64,000 nucleotides of DNA from an uncultured Collinsella sp. (GTDB taxonomy: Bacteria > Actinomycetota > Coriobacteriia > Coriobacteriales > Coriobacteriaceae). A model generated the notes under the pieces. The model saw only the letters and a program-made list of their open reading frames with translations, was not told the DNA's origin and did no database searches. Positions 61,982 through 64,000 of the stretch are shown one piece after another. The position numbers and the translations under genes were made by a program. The stretch is from positions 65,641 to 129,640 of the forward strand of contig CABRYP010000003.1 of assembly GCA_902475245.1 (NCBI GenBank), written 5' to 3'. Within the stretch, counting starts at the first letter, position 1, and each line of letters starts with the position of its first letter.

Positions 61982-62572
61982 ATGGAACAGACAATGCGGC
62001 GCCAAGAGCAGCTGCCCGGCGCCTTTAGTGGCGCTACTACCAACAGCCAGCATGGCCGCGTCCGCTGGTATCTGGTCCACACCCCCAACGGTAAAGAGCG
62101 CGAGACCTGCGAAAAGGTCCGCCGCATTATCCCGCACGAGCTGATGCAGGACGCTTTTGTGATGCAAAAGGAGTTCTGGTTTAAGCGGGACGGTGCCTGG
62201 TCGCTCCAAACCAAACCCATGTACAAGGAATACTTCTTTGTCGCCACGCGCGATGCCGCTCTGCTCGATAAGGCTTTGGCCCATTTGAGCTTTGGCTGCC
62301 GCATTGCTGGCAGCAGGGAGCGGGCCTATGCGCCCATGCCGGACGACGCGCAGGACTGGTACCGCAGCGTGCTCGACGATGACGGCGTAGTGCGCAACAG
62401 CGTAGCCCGCATAGAAGACGGCGTATTGCACATAGAACAGGGCCCACTTGTGGGGCAAGAGGCCCGCGTGCACAAGATCGACCGTCGCAAGCGCTGGTGC
62501 TTGGTAGACGTGGGCGAGGGCGATTCCCGCTTTAGGGAAGTTCTTCCGCTCGACGTGCCCAGTAAGACGTAA
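61982..62572 (+). CDS. loaP: LoaP-like NusG-family antiterminator
   Basis: This 196-residue protein has a NusG N-terminal domain (WYLVHTPNGKERETCEKV at about residues 29-46, then MYKEYFFVATRD) and a C-terminal KOW-like part (GPLVGQEARVHKIDRRKRWC). It replaces NusG at selected long operons, usually polysaccharide or antibiotic clusters, and here directly precedes a sugar-transferase operon. That position and the divergence from housekeeping NusG favour LoaP/RfaH-type action. LoaP needs an RNA hairpin in the target leader; a candidate dyad lies at its own stop codon. Confidence 0.8.
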   Translation: MEQTMRRQEQLPGAFSGATTNSQHGRVRWYLVHTPNGKERETCEKVRRIIPHELMQDAFVMQKEFWFKRDGAWSLQTKPMYKEYFFVATRDAALLDKALAHLSFGCRIAGSRERAYAPMPDDAQDWYRSVLDDDGVVRNSVARIEDGVLHIEQGPLVGQEARVHKIDRRKRWCLVDVGEGDSRFREVLPLDVPSKT

Positions 62573-62588
62573 GGGGACGTCTTACTGG
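62559..62588 (+). promoter_or_regulatory. Perfect 12-bp hairpin spanning the loaP stop codon
   Basis: CCAGTAAGACGT (62559-62570) pairs with ACGTCTTACTGG (62577-62588) around AAGGGG, without a T-run. It could be the recruitment hairpin for LoaP in the leader of the polysaccharide operon, or an mRNA processing site. Confidence 0.5.
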
Positions 62589-62688
62589 CAATTCATTCGC
62601 AATTTGAATTCATCGATGGGGGATCCCTGAGGACAGGGACGTGGATTTGAACTTGACTGTTGAAGAGAAGACTGAAAGGAGCGCATCC

Positions 62689-63354
62689 ATGGGGGAGAAG
62701 CTAGCAATTCAGAAGATACAACCGAGCGGTACGCTGGCCTACCGTTTCTTGAAGAGACTGTTCGATTTTGTGTTCAGCCTTTGTGTGAGCGTGGTGCTGA
62801 TAATTCCAGTGTCTATTGTTTGCGCGTTTATTTCCCTTGAATCTCCCGGAAATCCGTTGTATGCACAGGAGCGCGTCGGCAAGGGCGGCAAGACTATCAA
62901 GATCCTTAAGCTTCGCAGCATGGTCGCCGACGCTGGCGATGTACAGAAGTATCTGAGCCCTGAGCAGCTACATCAGTGGGAAGTCGAGCGCAAGGTCGAC
63001 GATGATCCTCGCATTACCAAAATCGGTCAGTTCATCCGCAAGTGCTCCATTGATGAGATGCCGCAGTTCCTGAGCGTGCTGAACGGCGACCTTTCCGTCA
63101 TCGGACCTCGCCCCATTACAAGAGACGAACTTGAGCAGCACTTTTCCGATGAGGAAAAGGCTGAACTGCTTTCTGTCCAGCCCGGCATTACGGGCCTGTG
63201 GCAGGCGACTGACCGCAACGCTTCGACCTTCGAGAGCGGACAGCGTCAAATAATTGAACTTCATTACGTGCGCAATCGCTGCTTTCGTATGGACTGGAAG
63301 TGCTTCACAGGCACTTTTGGTGCCATGTTTGGCAAGAAGAGGACGGGGCGATAG
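62689..63354 (+). CDS. Undecaprenyl-phosphate sugar phosphotransferase (WbaP/WcaJ-like core)
   Basis: This 221-residue bacterial sugar transferase starts polysaccharide synthesis by moving a sugar phosphate to undecaprenyl phosphate. It has one N-terminal hydrophobic segment (FVFSLCVSVVLIIPVSIVCA), then PLYAQERVGKGGKTIKILKL, KCSIDEMPQFLSVLNGDLS and IGPRPITRDEL, the family signatures. It is the short form with only the catalytic core. The ATG at 62689 follows GAAAGGAG. It is the first gene after loaP. Confidence 0.9.
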   Translation: MGEKLAIQKIQPSGTLAYRFLKRLFDFVFSLCVSVVLIIPVSIVCAFISLESPGNPLYAQERVGKGGKTIKILKLRSMVADAGDVQKYLSPEQLHQWEVERKVDDDPRITKIGQFIRKCSIDEMPQFLSVLNGDLSVIGPRPITRDELEQHFSDEEKAELLSVQPGITGLWQATDRNASTFESGQRQIIELHYVRNRCFRMDWKCFTGTFGAMFGKKRTGR

Positions 63355-64000
63355 ATGGCTATTGAGAATGGACCTCTGGTTAGCGTTATTGTCCCAACCT
63401 ATAAAAGGGCAGATCGGCTGGCAAAAGCTTTAAGTTCTATTTCGAATCAGTCATATAAGAACCTGGAAATTATTGTCGTTAACGACAATGAAGTGAATTC
63501 CGAGTGGGACAAGGAAACAAACAAAGTACTTTCAGCATACGAAGATTCGCGTCTAAGGACTATCCATACTGCTGGTCGTACGGGCGGAGGTTCCGCGCGT
63601 AATTATGCATGTCGTCAAGCGATGGGCGATTACCTGGCATTTCTTGATGATGATGATGAGTTTCTCTCAGATAAGGTCGAAACGCAGCTTGTCTATATGC
63701 TGGAAAATGGCCTCGATATGTGCTGGCAGGATGTCTCTTGGTATAACGAGTCAGGTAAACTCGTGGAGCATCGCCGGCTCAATCATTGTGATGATTTCTC
63801 AAAACAGGGTTTGCTCAGAGCACATCTATTAACGCCAATAGCACCCACATCAATCTACATGCTAAAGAAGAGTCTGTTTGACGTGACCGAGGGATTCGGC
63901 GAAGTTGCCACGGGCCAAGACTGGTGGCTAATGCTTCGTTGTATTGAAGCCGGTGCACGTATTGGCTATATGCCAGAAGTCCATGTGCATCAGTATTTGC
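63355..64000 (+). CDS. Glycosyltransferase family 2, partial (runs off window end)
   Basis: The frame opens with ATG right after the sugar transferase stop and stays open to the window end, 215 codons. It begins with the GT-A signature VSVIVPTYKRADRLAKAL, has AGRTGGGSARNYACRQAM, the metal-binding DDDDEF (about residues 97-102), and later ATGQDWWLMLRCIEAG. It adds a sugar in the polysaccharide pathway; donor and acceptor are unknown. GC is lower than in the left part of the window, as is usual for such loci. Confidence 0.88.
   Translation, partial: MAIENGPLVSVIVPTYKRADRLAKALSSISNQSYKNLEIIVVNDNEVNSEWDKETNKVLSAYEDSRLRTIHTAGRTGGGSARNYACRQAMGDYLAFLDDDDEFLSDKVETQLVYMLENGLDMCWQDVSWYNESGKLVEHRRLNHCDDFSKQGLLRAHLLTPIAPTSIYMLKKSLFDVTEGFGEVATGQDWWLMLRCIEAGARIGYMPEVHVHQYL

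Noticed and set aside
63605..63832. 75-codon frame inside the last gene
   Set aside because: It is an out-of-frame shadow of the glycosyltransferase open from 63355 to the window end.

Overview
The window is a GC-rich, gene-dense bacterial chromosome segment that most resembles an anaerobic gut actinobacterium of the class Coriobacteriia, with Collinsella the best guess. This rests on protein style, codon use and gene content: formate hydrogenlyase, selenocysteine decoding, xanthine dehydrogenase-like enzymes and a GlpA/GlpB/DUF1667 trio. No rRNA or phylogenetic marker search was possible.

Layout. Positions 1-6000 hold molybdenum functions: moeA and a mogA/moaB-type gene, then a molybdate ABC transporter (modA, an unusual fused modB, modC). 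Positions 6200-12950 hold two 2-hydroxyacyl-CoA dehydratase-like proteins and their activase, then a selenium cluster: selD (itself with an in-frame TGA), yedF, a DUF3343 gene and a cysteine desulfurase-like gene. A BrnQ transporter, tRNA-Pro and tRNA-Gly follow. Positions 14700-16900 are a small accessory island: an AbiEi/nuclease-like gene bracketed by palindromes and a PIN toxin-antitoxin pair. Positions 17300-32710 are a complete formate hydrogenlyase locus: a ferredoxin-like subunit, the selenoprotein formate dehydrogenase, hyfABCDEFGHI-type hydrogenase genes, HycH and HycI maturation genes, and a FocA formate channel. Positions 32830-39780 hold an orphan molybdopterin oxidoreductase, then selA, selB, selC (tRNA-Sec), mobA and a second DUF3343 gene. 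Next come gdhA, a two-gene molybdenum hydroxylase, tRNA-Leu, tig-clpP-clpX, valS, folC, an M24 peptidase, the GlpA/GlpB/DUF1667-like trio, a zinc-ribbon membrane protein and thrS. The right end (61980 onward) opens a polysaccharide locus with a LoaP/NusG-like antiterminator, a priming sugar transferase and a glycosyltransferase cut by the window edge.

How the genes work together. Molybdate uptake, molybdopterin insertion (moeA, mogA, mobA) and the whole Sec machinery (selA, selB, selC, selD) all serve the Sec/Mo/4Fe-4S formate dehydrogenase, which feeds the membrane [NiFe] hydrogenase. The molybdenum hydroxylase is a second likely client. Only the hydrogenase hyp maturation genes are absent here.

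The least explained material is non-coding. At least four families of foldback elements sit between genes. The most striking is a pair bracketing valS in opposite orientation: a conserved core of about 60 nt with a compensatory base change, enclosed by long perfect inverted arms that are unrelated between the two copies. A second pair follows each dehydratase-like gene, a third family of five palindromes shares an outer half but has two alternative inner halves, and a fourth is a tandem triple array.
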